From assembly GCF_000422505.1 (NCBI RefSeq), contig NZ_AULX01000020.1, positions 112,244 through 176,243 of the forward strand: DNA of 64,000 nt, given 5' to 3'. Below the pieces are notes generated by a model. That model made no database searches, had not been told where the DNA came from, and worked only from the letters and a program-made list of their open reading frames with translations. Positions 18,599 through 27,727 of this stretch are shown here, piece by piece. Within the stretch, counting starts at the first letter, position 1. Each line of letters starts with the position of its first letter. The position numbers and the translations under genes are program-made. The DNA is from Paenibacillus pinihumi DSM 23905 = JCM 16419 (GTDB lineage: Bacteria > Bacillota > Bacilli > Paenibacillales > Paenibacillaceae).

Positions 18599-19609
18599 CT
18601 ACTCCACATCGAAATCAAAATAGGTTTTGGGAAACGGTTCGCTGTTCAAGGTGTAGTGCCACCATTCTTTGCTGTATGCCCTGAACCCGCTCTCCTCCAT
18701 CGCTTTCTTCAGCACATTGCGATTGGCAGTTTGCTGCTTGGTAATGAGTGTAGTCCCGTGATGTGAAATCTCTCCCAGGAAATCAAAGCTGCCGCCCATA
18801 TCGACATCCTCCCCTGTATCCTTGTGGACGATGCCCAAATCGACAGTGCTTCCTCTGGAATGGGCGGACCTGCTGGAGAGGTACCCCATCTTGAACAGCC
18901 GGGACTTGTTGATATCCGGATAAAATTCCCTCTTCATGCCGTCATCGCCACTCTCTTTGGACCAGCGGATAAAGTGCGCAACAGCTTTTTCCGGACGGTA
19001 ACCGTCATAGATTTTCAATTCATACCCGAGCGGAGCAAGCTTCTCGCTGGCCTTCTTCAGTGCCTTCGCCGCCTTCTCCGTCATAATGGCAACCGAGGCT
19101 TTGTAGCCGTCAATCCGCTCTCCGACAAAATTATAATCGCTATTATAGCGGATATCATAATGGGCGGATTCGAGCACATCGTCCAGATAGACGAAGCCTT
19201 TAGGCAGCTTGTGCTGCTTCACCACCACGTTGTCATCCTGATCCTTGGAAGTGCTGTCCCCTTCTTCCTCTTGCCCCTGATGTTCACCCTCGCCATGGCC
19301 TTGAGCCGAGTCAGCATTCCCATTGCCAGCCGTTTCTCCGGAAGGACTCCCGGCAGCCGGTACATCCACGTCGTCAGACGCATGGGACGGCTTGTCTGAA
19401 CCGATGTTTGCCTGAAGCGTTTCATTAGGGGCAGTGTCAGCGGGGGCAGTGCCGCTGTTCCCATTATTCGTGTTGTGCACACTTTCCGTATCGGCAAATG
19501 CCGGTTCCTGCAGTGAAGATGTGCCCGTTTGTGCAGAACACCCGCCTGCGAGCAGCAGAACTGCCAGCCCCCAGGCAGCCAGCAGTCCTGTTTTCCTGAT
19601 TCCAGTCAT
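18599..19609 (-). CDS. VanX/DdpX-type D-Ala-D-Ala dipeptidase lipoprotein (peptidase M15D)
   Basis: A 336-residue lipoprotein: signal peptide with lipobox LAGGC (Cys24), a low-complexity Asn/Gly/Asp/Glu-rich linker to about residue 135, then an M15D peptidase domain. Zinc ligands and catalytic residues of VanX are recognisable: [13 protein letters not shown] (His and Asp), YDGYRP with the key arginine, and KEWWHY (Glu and His). The family cuts D-Ala-D-Ala. Intracellular VanX gives vancomycin resistance; an exported, anchored form more likely trims or recycles wall dipeptides, and no vanHA genes are nearby. It converges on germination operon 1. Confidence 0.87.
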   Translation of the reverse strand: MTGIRKTGLLAAWGLAVLLLAGGCSAQTGTSSLQEPAFADTESVHNTNNGNSGTAPADTAPNETLQANIGSDKPSHASDDVDVPAAGSPSGETAGNGNADSAQGHGEGEHQGQEEEGDSTSKDQDDNVVVKQHKLPKGFVYLDDVLESAHYDIRYNSDYNFVGERIDGYKASVAIMTEKAAKALKKASEKLAPLGYELKIYDGYRPEKAVAHFIRWSKESGDDGMKREFYPDINKSRLFKMGYLSSRSAHSRGSTVDLGIVHKDTGEDVDMGGSFDFLGEISHHGTTLITKQQTANRNVLKKAMEESGFRAYSKEWWHYTLNSEPFPKTYFDFDVE

Positions 19610-19715
19610 TCATTTCTCTCCTTGTCTCCAAATCTATAAAAGCTGAGCAGCTGATATAGATCTATCTATTTTGCTATAAACCATTCTACTATAAAAGTTC
19701 GTTCATGCCTAAATA

Positions 19716-19743
19716 GCCCTGCCGTCATAACTGCCGGCAGGGC
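19716..19743 (-). terminator. Terminator of the AarF/UbiB-like gene
   Basis: A nine-base-pair stem GCCCTGCCG / CGGCAGGGC with a ten-base loop, 15 bp after the stop codon, followed on the minus strand by TATTTAG. The short T-run makes it only moderately typical. Confidence 0.65.
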
Positions 19744-19758
19744 CAAATTGAAAATGTA

Positions 19759-21432
19759 TTAGAAGCGGCCAGAGCGGAAGATTGCATAAATCAGCCACAA
19801 GAATAAAGCTGTCGCAACCAGAAAGCCCATTTCAAGAATCGGAATTTTCCACAGCAATGTATTTTGGTGCCGCATCGATGAGCCGATTATGAGCCCGCCC
19901 ATCACAATGCTGAGCGACAGGAGCATGATCGCAAATGACATCCGGTTGCTGATCCGGTCCAGCTTTCTCATCACCTGATCCAGCTCCGGGGTTGACAGCT
20001 CCACCCCGATTTTCCCCTTGCGGACAACCGCTGTCATGCTTTTCAAAATATGGGGAGCCTCATAAAACAAGTCCATATATTCCGGTATTCCCTCCAGCCA
20101 TTTGCGTATGGCGGCTACGGGGTCCAGGCTTTCCTTGAACAAGCGGCGCCCGAAGGGCTCGGCCGCATCGAATACACTGAATTCCGGGTCCAGCGCAGTA
20201 ACGACGCCTTCCATCTCCAGCAATGTTTTGCCAAGCAGCGCAAGCTCCGGCGGGATCGTAATCCGGTGGCGGAGAGCCAGTGTGAACAGATCATTGACCG
20301 CCTCCCCCATGCTGATTTTGCTGAGCGGCACTTTATAGTATTTATCCCGCAGCAGGTCAACGTCCGCCCTCAAGACTGAGCGGTCCGTCTCCTCAGGGAT
20401 AATCCCCATTTTGGATACAGCCCGGATAATGCCGCTGGAGCTCTGGTTGCGGAGCGAGATGACGAAAGCAGCCATCTGCCGTTTCAATTCTGGGGTTAAT
20501 CTGCCCACCATGCCATAGTCCAGCAGAGCCAGACGCCCGTCCGGCTGCACAAGCACATTGCCCGGATGGGGGTCACCGTGGAATAATCCTTCAATGAGCA
20601 CCTGATTCAGAATGAGCTTGGCAAAACGCTCAGCAAGCACACGGCGGTCATGCCCGGCCTCATCGAGCCGCTGCTTGTCATTTAGCTTGATCCCGTCGAT
20701 ATATTCCATTGTCAGCACCTTGCGGGTGGAATAATCCGCATAGACAGCAGGAATAATCAATTGCTCCTTTTTGTAGCTCTGGGCAGCAATTTGCTCCGCA
20801 TTTCGCGCCTCTGCATCATAATTCAGCTCCGCCAGCAGCGCCTTGCCCATTTCCTCCACCACTTCCGACAGCCGATAGCTTTTGGCCCACTCCAGCCGGG
20901 CCTCTGCAAGACGGGCGAATTGCCGGATCATATCGAGATCCGTCTCGATCACAGAACGGATATTAGGGCGCTGCACCTTGACAACGACATCCGTTCCGTC
21001 AGGCAGTATCGCCCGGTGCACCTGTCCGATTGAAGCTGCTGCCAGCGGTGCCGGATCGAACCAGGCAAACAGCTCATCGACCGACGCGAGCAGCTCCTGC
21101 TCAATAATCATGGCCGCTTCTTTCTCATCAAATGGTGCGACATGGTCCTGGAGCTGCTCCAGTTCGGAAATAATGTCAGCCGGAACGAGATCGGGACGGG
21201 TGCTCGCTATTTGCCCCAGCTTCACATAGGTCGGCCCCAGCTCCTGCAAAATTCGGGACACCCGCTTGCCGATTGTCATTTTGCTGGCTTCCCCGGGCTC
21301 TTGATGGCGGACAAAGGGAAGCTTCTCGGCAACACCAAGCTCACCCGCGATGTACCCGAAGCCGTTGCGGGCAAGAATCATTCCGATCTGGCGAAAACGG
21401 TGAAGCTGGCGGAATTTTTTAGCACCCAGCAT
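19759..21432 (-). CDS. ABC1/AarF/UbiB-family atypical kinase
   Basis: A 557-residue membrane-anchored protein-kinase-like protein. The family motifs are all there: the KxGQ motif (PTYVKLGQIASTRPDLVP), the alanine-rich nucleotide loop (AAASIGQVHRA), the catalytic HGDPHPGNVLV and DYGMVG, and two C-terminal transmembrane helices (residues 495-555). UbiB homologues support coenzyme Q or other isoprenoid-lipid metabolism through an ATPase activity; in a menaquinone-using Gram-positive the exact role is unknown. GGGAGG lies seven bases before the ATG. The phasin-like gene is 94 bp upstream on the same strand, a likely operon. Confidence 0.92.
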   Translation of the reverse strand: MLGAKKFRQLHRFRQIGMILARNGFGYIAGELGVAEKLPFVRHQEPGEASKMTIGKRVSRILQELGPTYVKLGQIASTRPDLVPADIISELEQLQDHVAPFDEKEAAMIIEQELLASVDELFAWFDPAPLAAASIGQVHRAILPDGTDVVVKVQRPNIRSVIETDLDMIRQFARLAEARLEWAKSYRLSEVVEEMGKALLAELNYDAEARNAEQIAAQSYKKEQLIIPAVYADYSTRKVLTMEYIDGIKLNDKQRLDEAGHDRRVLAERFAKLILNQVLIEGLFHGDPHPGNVLVQPDGRLALLDYGMVGRLTPELKRQMAAFVISLRNQSSSGIIRAVSKMGIIPEETDRSVLRADVDLLRDKYYKVPLSKISMGEAVNDLFTLALRHRITIPPELALLGKTLLEMEGVVTALDPEFSVFDAAEPFGRRLFKESLDPVAAIRKWLEGIPEYMDLFYEAPHILKSMTAVVRKGKIGVELSTPELDQVMRKLDRISNRMSFAIMLLSLSIVMGGLIIGSSMRHQNTLLWKIPILEMGFLVATALFLWLIYAIFRSGRF

Positions 21433-21526
21433 ACGCTTGCCTCCCTTCCCTGGCTGTAATCGGCTGCTGCTGTCGGACAGGCATTATAAGAGGAAGCAGC
21501 TCATTGTTACTACCCCGGACACTTTC

Positions 21527-21859
21527 TTAATCTGAAATCTGCACATCTCCGGATGAAGAAGGACCCGTGTTGTTCTCCCGTTCCAATCTGGAAATTTGCT
21601 GCTCAAGCCGTTCAATGTCTGCGCGGGTAGCGAGATTCAAATCGGCAATCATCGCCTCTACCCGCTCCTTAACCATGTCATCGATCCGGCGACGGGATTC
21701 CTCACCCTTGCTGATCAGTTCATCGACAAATGATGAAGATTCGCTGCGTCCGATCTCGCCCTTTTGCACCAATTCGTCGACCAGCTTCTCCACCTGCTCC
21801 TTGCTGGTAACAACAATCCCGAGTCCCAGTGACACTGCCTTGTTTATCAGGTCTCTCAT
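21527..21859 (-). CDS. Phasin-like coiled-coil protein
   Basis: A 110-residue, helical, highly charged protein. The N-terminal LINKAVSLGLGIVVTSKEQVEKLVDELVQKGE matches the pattern of phasin-family (polyhydroxyalkanoate granule associated, PhaI/PhaF-like) proteins, followed by a long coiled coil (RADIERLEQQISRLERE) and a polar tail. ATG 21859 is chosen over 21871, because AAAGGAG is directly against the latter and nine to ten bases from the former. Its place just upstream of the AarF/UbiB-like gene suggests a shared role at membranes or lipid bodies. No PHA synthase is in the window. Confidence 0.72.
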   Translation of the reverse strand: MRDLINKAVSLGLGIVVTSKEQVEKLVDELVQKGEIGRSESSSFVDELISKGEESRRRIDDMVKERVEAMIADLNLATRADIERLEQQISRLERENNTGPSSSGDVQISD

Positions 21860-22009
21860 TTTGGAATACATCTCCTTTGGCTTCAGTCTGCGGCTCCAAT
21901 TCTTGCCTTACGCCTATGGATTAGTTTACATATAAAACCAAAAACTATTCACAGAAGCATACAACGGTGCGGGCAGCCTTCCGATCAGAATATGGACAGC
22001 ATATATGAA

Positions 22010-24235
22010 TTACATCCTTTGCAAGCGCAAGGCATTCCCGACCACTGTAATCGAGCTGAGTGCCATTGCAGAGCAGGCCATCCAGGGCTCCAAGAATCCG
22101 AGCGCTGCAAATGGGACGGCTATTCCGTTATAAGCAATGGCGAGCGCCAGATTCTGCCGGATGTTGGACATCGTCCGCCTGCTCATGCGGATGGCCTCCG
22201 CAATTGCGGTGAGATTGCCTCCAAGCAGACTGACATCGGCAGCTTCCTGAGACATGTCCGAACCGGTGGACAGCGACATGCCCACATCTGCCGCGGCAAG
22301 CGCAGGCGCATCATTCAACCCGTCCCCGACCATCAGCACACGTTCGCCCTTGCTCTGCAGTTCCCTGACAATACCCAGCTTGCCGGCAGGCGGAACCTCC
22401 GCGTATACGCTGCTGATTCCCAGCTCCTCCGCAACGGCATGGGCGGTGCGGGGATGATCGCCGGTTACGAGTGAAGCTTCCAGTCCCAACTTGCTAAGCC
22501 GTCCAATTGCCTGCTTGGAGGAGCGTTTCATTGCATCCCGGATCGCCAGCAGTCCGAGCAGCCTGCCGTCCGCCGCCACATAGAGCACCGTCTTGCCGGC
22601 AGCCTCCAGCTTGCCCGCCGTGTAGGGCTTGACTGATGCACTTCCGGAGCCGGCATGACGAAGCGTCTGCTCCATCAGCTTCCAGGAGCCAATCACAATC
22701 TCCTGCCGGTCGACCACTGCCCGGACTCCATAACCGGGCAGTGCCTCGAATCGGTCCGCAGGCATCAGGCGAGCTCCGTCAGATTGTGCAGCATGGACAA
22801 CCGCCCGGCCAAGCGGATGCTCAGAGTGCTGCTCTGCGGAAGCCGCTAATGCGAGCAGTCTGCGCTCCGTAGTCGCTGCGGCATGAAGATCGGTCACTTC
22901 AGGCATCCCTTGCGTGAGCGTGCCTGTCTTGTCCAGCAAGACAGCAGTCACTTGGTGGAGAGTTTCCAGCGAGCTGCCTTCCTTGAACAAAATCCCCTTC
23001 TGCGCCGCTCTCCCGGAGCCGACAAGCACCGAGATCGGAGTAGCCAGTCCAATCGCACACGGGCAGGCAACAATCAGTACCGTGATCATCCGCTCCAGGG
23101 CTGTCCCGACATTGCCCCGGTCAATGAGTATGATCCAGAACAGGAAGGTCATGGAAGCAAGTGCAATCAACAGAGGGACGAACATATCCGCCACCTCGTC
23201 CGCCTTCCGCTGAATCGGAGGCTTCGAGCTTTGGGCATCCTCCAGCAGACGGATGAGTCTGGCTACGGAGGAATCCATCCCTGCACGTTCTGCCCTTACT
23301 CTCAACCTGCCGCCCTGGTTCATCGTTCCGGCAACAACCCTGTCTCCAACCTGCTTCTCGACAGGCACCGCCTCTCCGGTCATCATCGATTCATCCACAC
23401 TGGATTTACCGTCCACGATCAGTCCGTCAACCGGAATTCTGCTTCCCGGCACAATTGCGATGCTGTCCCCCGCTTCCACTTCATAGGGAGCTATACGGAG
23501 CGTCTCTCCCTCTCTCTCAATCTGAATGCTTACCTGCTGCATACTATGCAAGTCCATTAGGGCGTTCATCGACTTTTTGCGGGCAGCAGCTTCTATTAAC
23601 TTGCCAAGCAGCACAATTGTAATGATGATGGCTCCGGTTTCAAAGTACAAATGGTAGGAGGCGTGCGCAGCCTGCTCCGTCGCAAACAACGGCGAAAGAA
23701 CGTGGTATAAACTATAAAAGTAGGCACTGGAAGTACCTAATACAATTAATACATCCATATTGGCACTGCCGCCTCTGACCGCCTTTAATGCTCCTTTGTA
23801 AAAGGGCAAGCCGATGATAAACTGGACAGGTGTTGCTAAAGCAAGCTGAATCCACGGGTTCAGCAACAGTTCCGGTACATGAAGCTGCCCGGAGATGCCG
23901 CTGTGATGAAGCATGACCCAGAACAACGGCATCGTCAGCAGCACGGACAGGACAAAACGCAGCACGCCGCTTGCTGCACCGGCATTAGCAGCGGGAACGG
24001 AATTGATTTCCTGTACACCAAATCCGAGCTTCTCCACCTTCCTCCTGACCTGCTCCCTGTCCACCTGATCCGAATCCATCACGACATACGCACGCCCGAT
24101 TGCCAGATTGACTCTTGCCTCGTTCAGTCCTTCCAGCTTTAGCAGCGCTTTTTCTATTCTGGCGGCACAAGCCGCACAAGTCATTCCGGTTACCTCAAAG
24201 GTGTAATGATCAATATGCTGCATCTCCCTAGCCAT
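22010..24235 (-). CDS. copA: Copper-translocating P1B-type ATPase
   Basis: A 741-residue copper exporter. It has one N-terminal heavy-metal-associated domain ([14 protein letters not shown], Cys-x-x-Cys), eight predicted membrane helices, the actuator motif TGEAVPVE, the transport-site [11 protein letters not shown], the phosphorylation motif DKTGTLTQG, the SEHPLG nucleotide-site histidine and the hinge [12 protein letters not shown]. Function is ATP-driven efflux of Cu(I) across the cell membrane. Most Bacillus-type CopA proteins have two N-terminal metal domains; this one has a single copy. Neither copZ nor csoR is next to it. The first ATG (24235) is used; an in-frame ATG four codons later is also possible. 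Confidence 0.95.
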   Translation of the reverse strand: MAREMQHIDHYTFEVTGMTCAACAARIEKALLKLEGLNEARVNLAIGRAYVVMDSDQVDREQVRRKVEKLGFGVQEINSVPAANAGAASGVLRFVLSVLLTMPLFWVMLHHSGISGQLHVPELLLNPWIQLALATPVQFIIGLPFYKGALKAVRGGSANMDVLIVLGTSSAYFYSLYHVLSPLFATEQAAHASYHLYFETGAIIITIVLLGKLIEAAARKKSMNALMDLHSMQQVSIQIEREGETLRIAPYEVEAGDSIAIVPGSRIPVDGLIVDGKSSVDESMMTGEAVPVEKQVGDRVVAGTMNQGGRLRVRAERAGMDSSVARLIRLLEDAQSSKPPIQRKADEVADMFVPLLIALASMTFLFWIILIDRGNVGTALERMITVLIVACPCAIGLATPISVLVGSGRAAQKGILFKEGSSLETLHQVTAVLLDKTGTLTQGMPEVTDLHAAATTERRLLALAASAEQHSEHPLGRAVVHAAQSDGARLMPADRFEALPGYGVRAVVDRQEIVIGSWKLMEQTLRHAGSGSASVKPYTAGKLEAAGKTVLYVAADGRLLGLLAIRDAMKRSSKQAIGRLSKLGLEASLVTGDHPRTAHAVAEELGISSVYAEVPPAGKLGIVRELQSKGERVLMVGDGLNDAPALAAADVGMSLSTGSDMSQEAADVSLLGGNLTAIAEAIRMSRRTMSNIRQNLALAIAYNGIAVPFAALGFLEPWMACSAMALSSITVVGNALRLQRM

Positions 24236-24474
24236 CCGTTTATCGCCCCCCGCCGCTTCGTTAATGATCCGTGCCCATGCTCTTGAACTATCCTATGCAT
24301 GTCCGAGTCTGGCTAGTATGCCTCTTTTGAATCAGCGATGAATTGAATGCTGCAAGTGAAGTGCAGAATTCAAAGACAAACAAGTGTAAACGGCTGTACG
24401 TTTTTAACAGGCACAGTGTCGTTCCCCCCGAAAATAGAAACATTTATAAAAGTGATACTTAGAAACTCATAGAT

Positions 24475-24518
24475 CAAAAAAAGCGCCCTTCCCGCTCAGT
24501 CTCAAGCGTGGAAGGGCA
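24475..24518 (-). terminator. Terminator of the siderophore uptake operon
   Basis: On the minus strand GCCCTTCC, a loop of about 18 bases, GGAAGGGC, then GCTTTTTTTG. It begins 14 bp after the stop codon of the binding-protein gene. Confidence 0.88.
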
Positions 24519-24532
24519 CTGCAACAACATTT

Positions 24533-25504
24533 TTATTTGGTGAACAATTTCTCCGCATCGTCCAGAGCCATATCATGGCCGATCGATGAATAATCCAGCC
24601 ATTTTTGACCGTCCAGCACGTAGACATGTTTATTTTTGACCGCCTTGAGGTTTTGCCAGACCGGATTTTTCTCCATCTCGTCAAAGTTTCGTTTGGCTTC
24701 GTTGCCCTTGCTGATAATAACAAAGATTGCATCCGCATTGTAATCTGGCAGTACTTCTTTGGAGATCACTTCATACGGCTGATCGGCAGCAATTTTCTCT
24801 ACCCCGTCCGCCATGTTCAGCTTCAAATCCTCAAACATGATCGGCCCCAGAGGCCGGCGTGTACCCATGACACGCAACTCTTTTGCTGTCATGCGGATCG
24901 CCATCACCTTCGCATCCTGGCCCAGCTCGTTATGAATCAGCTTGCTGACCTGTGCGGCTTTTTCCTCATAATGCTCGATAAACTGATCAGCCTGCTGTTC
25001 ACGTCCGACATGCTCCGCTATCCGCTTCAGATGATCTCTCCAAGTTCCGGAATCCATATCTATCGAGATGGTTGGCGCAATTTTCTCAAACTTGGATTTG
25101 TCATTGCCGGAATATACGTCATCGATATAGATAATATCCGGCTTCAAGCCCAGTACTGCTTCCATATCCGGGTCCGCAACGACACCAAGCTTCGCCACCC
25201 CGTTAAGACGATCTGCTACATGCGGAAGGAAGTCCTTCACATCTCCGCCTATGACCGAGCCGACCGGCGTAATTCCGAGCGCCAACAGGTTATTCGTAAT
25301 ATGAATCGACATCGAAGCAATTTTGGCATCCGGCGAGTGAACCAGCAGGTCTGACTTTCCATCGCCGCTCTCCTTGCCTGTATTGCTGGTATTTGAAGCC
25401 CCAGTGTTAGAGGCGCCTGTTTTGGAAGTATTAGCTACTTGTCCGCACGCGGACAGCACACTGATTATCATGATGGTCATTAAAGCTATCATCCATTTTT
25501 TCAT
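24533..25504 (-). CDS. Iron-siderophore ABC transporter substrate-binding lipoprotein
   Basis: A 323-residue lipoprotein: signal peptide, lipobox LSAC (Cys20), an Asn/Ser/Thr/Gly-rich linker with a GASNT repeat, then a class III periplasmic-binding (FhuD/FeuA-like) domain joined by one long helix. Family patterns include LALGITPVGSV, VVADPDMEAVLGLKPDIIYID and the late VPW-like PVWQNLKAVKNKHVYVLD. It captures a ferric siderophore on the outside of the cell for the two permeases encoded just upstream. The ligand cannot be read from sequence, but the operon plan (Btr-like regulator, two permeases, no ATPase) is that of the bacillibactin/enterobactin Feu system. Confidence 0.92.
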   Translation of the reverse strand: MKKWMIALMTIMIISVLSACGQVANTSKTGASNTGASNTSNTGKESGDGKSDLLVHSPDAKIASMSIHITNNLLALGITPVGSVIGGDVKDFLPHVADRLNGVAKLGVVADPDMEAVLGLKPDIIYIDDVYSGNDKSKFEKIAPTISIDMDSGTWRDHLKRIAEHVGREQQADQFIEHYEEKAAQVSKLIHNELGQDAKVMAIRMTAKELRVMGTRRPLGPIMFEDLKLNMADGVEKIAADQPYEVISKEVLPDYNADAIFVIISKGNEAKRNFDEMEKNPVWQNLKAVKNKHVYVLDGQKWLDYSSIGHDMALDDAEKLFTK

Positions 25505-25558
25505 GTTTTTTCGTTCCTCCGTATGTACATCTAATCTTTGTTGTGTGGTGCTGATGTA

Positions 25559-26584
25559 TCAGGTTTTCGTTTTAAACAGCAAATAAAGGAAATAAGGCCC
25601 GCCGATTGCAGCCACGACGACGCCCGCAGGAATCGCATTGGGTTGAAAAACGGATCGCCCGATCGTATCCGCAAGAACGAGAATGACAAGGCCAACCATA
25701 CCCGCTACCGGTAAAAAAAAGCGGTGCTGCGGTCCTGCAAGACGTCTGGCGATGTGCGGCGCAGCCAGACCGATAAACCCGATCCCGCCGACCATCGCAA
25801 CACTTGCACAGGAGATGGCAACTGCAATAGACAAGAAAATAATCCTGTCCCTGCTGACCGGACTGCCCACGCTAGCCGCTGCATCATCCCCCATCGCGAA
25901 CAAATCAAGTGTTCTGGAACGGGAATAGACGAATGGTACGAGCAGTACGATCCACGGAAGCAGCGCCCATACATGCTCCCACTCCCTTCCCCAAACGCTC
26001 CCCGCCAGCCAACGAGCTGCGAACGCATAAATATTCGGGTCCAATCTCAGGGACAACAACAGCGTCAGCGAGCTGATTCCGGCAGCTACAGCAATGCCGA
26101 CCAGGATGAGCCGTGCCGGTATAATTCCTCTGTGTCTGTCATAGGCAAACAAGAAGATGATCACCGCAGTAACTGCCCCACCCATAAACGTGAACAGGGG
26201 AATCAGCAGTGCAGCTGGCCCCTCCATGGAACGGAAGAAGGAAACGAACAGCATCAAACCCAAGGCTGCTCCTGCATTAATTCCAAGAATTCCCGGGTCT
26301 GCAAGCGCATTGCGCGATACGCCCTGCAAGATTGCTCCTGAAATTCCAAGTCCGATCCCAGCGAGCATTGTCACTATGATACGCGGCAACCGATATTCAA
26401 ACATCACCAGGTTCTCATCAGACGAGCCCCCGCCCAGCAAAGTCCGCAGCACTGCCAAGGGCGTCAGTCGGAGCGAACCTGTATTCAGGCTGATTGCAAT
26501 GACAGCAATCGCGATAACCAGCAATGCGGCGCTGGCAATCAATGCCCGTCTTACCCGGCTCCTGCTCAGTTGCTCTATGTTCAC
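25559..26584 (-). CDS. FecCD-family iron-siderophore permease 2
   Basis: A 341-residue membrane protein with about nine or ten helices. FecCD signatures are GISGAILQGVSRNALADPGILGINAGA, the SLTLLL helix, and the coupling region GGIGFIGLAAPHIARRLAGPQHR. It heterodimerises with the permease encoded upstream. The GTG start at 26584 follows the first permease's stop by one base (TAGCGTG), and its ribosome site AGGAGGGAG is inside the end of that gene, so translation is coupled. Confidence 0.93.
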   Translation of the reverse strand: MNIEQLSRSRVRRALIASAALLVIAIAVIAISLNTGSLRLTPLAVLRTLLGGGSSDENLVMFEYRLPRIIVTMLAGIGLGISGAILQGVSRNALADPGILGINAGAALGLMLFVSFFRSMEGPAALLIPLFTFMGGAVTAVIIFLFAYDRHRGIIPARLILVGIAVAAGISSLTLLLSLRLDPNIYAFAARWLAGSVWGREWEHVWALLPWIVLLVPFVYSRSRTLDLFAMGDDAAASVGSPVSRDRIIFLSIAVAISCASVAMVGGIGFIGLAAPHIARRLAGPQHRFFLPVAGMVGLVILVLADTIGRSVFQPNAIPAGVVVAAIGGPYFLYLLFKTKT

Positions 26585-26585
26585 G

Positions 26586-27593
26586 CTACAGCTCCCTCCT
26601 TTCCTTGCGTGCTAAATAAAGAAAGAAGGGGACGCCGACCATCGCGACCATCGCCCCGATTGCGAATTCACGCGGCGGGTTGACCATTCTTGATGCAAAG
26701 TCCGCCCAAACCAGCAGAATTGCGCCGAAAATTGCTGAAAGCGGAGTAATAAGCCTGTAGTCCACCCCGATCAGCCTGCGGACAATATGCGGTACGACCA
26801 GGCCGACAAAACCGATCGCCCCAGCCACAGATACAGAAGCTCCGGACAAAATGACTGCAGCAGTCATGCCCAGCAGCCGGATTCGTCTTGTTTTGACGCC
26901 CAAATTGACAGCAGACTCCTCGCCAAGTGACAAAAAGGTAATTGAACGCCCCATCGTCACTGACCATGCGATCGTAATCAGGATGACAGGTACAAGCATC
27001 CGCAGATGCTCCCACGTTACCCCGGAGACTCCCCCTGCGTACCAGAAAGCCAAATCCTGGCTGAGTTCAAAGTAAATCGCAACACCCGTGCTCATGGAAT
27101 GCAGGATTGCAGCGACAATTGCCCCGGCTACCGTCAACTTGAGTGAGGTCAGACCGCCTGGTGTAGCAGAGCCAAGCATGACGATGAACAAGGTAGCCAG
27201 TGCCGCCCCGATAAATGACATCACCATTAGGCTCGAATAGGAAATACCGGGCAAAAAGGCAAAACTCAGTGCAACAACGAAAGCCGAACCTGCGTTCACG
27301 CCGAGAATTCCCGTATCCGCCATCGGATTTCGGGTTACACCCTGCATGATGGCTCCGGCAACAGCAAACGCCATTCCGGTAAATGCTGCCCCGAGTACAC
27401 GGGGAAAACGCAAATCATGGACAATTTGATGTGAAGACAAGGCGGCATCATATCGAAATACGGCCTCCCATACTGTTTCTAACGTCAATTCCTTGGCCCC
27501 GTATGATGTAGCCAAAAAAATGGTTGCCAAAAGTGCTGCAATGGCAGCGATAAACCACAGACATACTGCAAATGCTCTATTCCTTTTCATCAT
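26586..27593 (-). CDS. FecCD-family iron-siderophore permease 1
   Basis: A 335-residue polytopic protein of the FecCD family (AVAGAIMQGVTRNPMADTGI, then GAIGFVGLVVPHIVRRLIG, which contacts the ATPase). The longest frame starts 19 codons earlier, but the ATG at 27593 has GGGAG seven bases before it and gives a normal N-terminus (MMKRNRAFAVCLWFIAA). The Fur box at 27635-27649 lies upstream of this start, so the permease-permease-binding-protein unit likely has its own iron-regulated promoter. Confidence 0.92.
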   Translation of the reverse strand: MMKRNRAFAVCLWFIAAIAALLATIFLATSYGAKELTLETVWEAVFRYDAALSSHQIVHDLRFPRVLGAAFTGMAFAVAGAIMQGVTRNPMADTGILGVNAGSAFVVALSFAFLPGISYSSLMVMSFIGAALATLFIVMLGSATPGGLTSLKLTVAGAIVAAILHSMSTGVAIYFELSQDLAFWYAGGVSGVTWEHLRMLVPVILITIAWSVTMGRSITFLSLGEESAVNLGVKTRRIRLLGMTAAVILSGASVSVAGAIGFVGLVVPHIVRRLIGVDYRLITPLSAIFGAILLVWADFASRMVNPPREFAIGAMVAMVGVPFFLYLARKERREL

Positions 27594-27634
27594 GCTCTGG
27601 CTCCCGGCTGCCTCCCTCACAATTACGATGAAGC

Positions 27635-27649
27635 TGATAATCATTATCA
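27635..27649. promoter_or_regulatory. Fur box upstream of the permease genes
   Basis: TGATAATCATTATCA is a perfect 7-1-7 inverted repeat, an exact match to the Bacillus Fur consensus. It sits 42 bp upstream of the first permease gene, after the Btr-like regulator's stop. Confidence 0.92.
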
Positions 27650-27727
27650 ATATTTATTATAGCCAACTCTGTACTCCGGTACATGGCGTATTCCAAGATT
27701 GAAAAATGGACAATTCCCAGACTTCGA

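Noticed and set aside
18599..19609. VanX-like gene as part of a vancomycin-resistance cluster
   Set aside because: The protein is an exported lipoprotein and no vanH, vanA, vanR or vanS gene is nearby.
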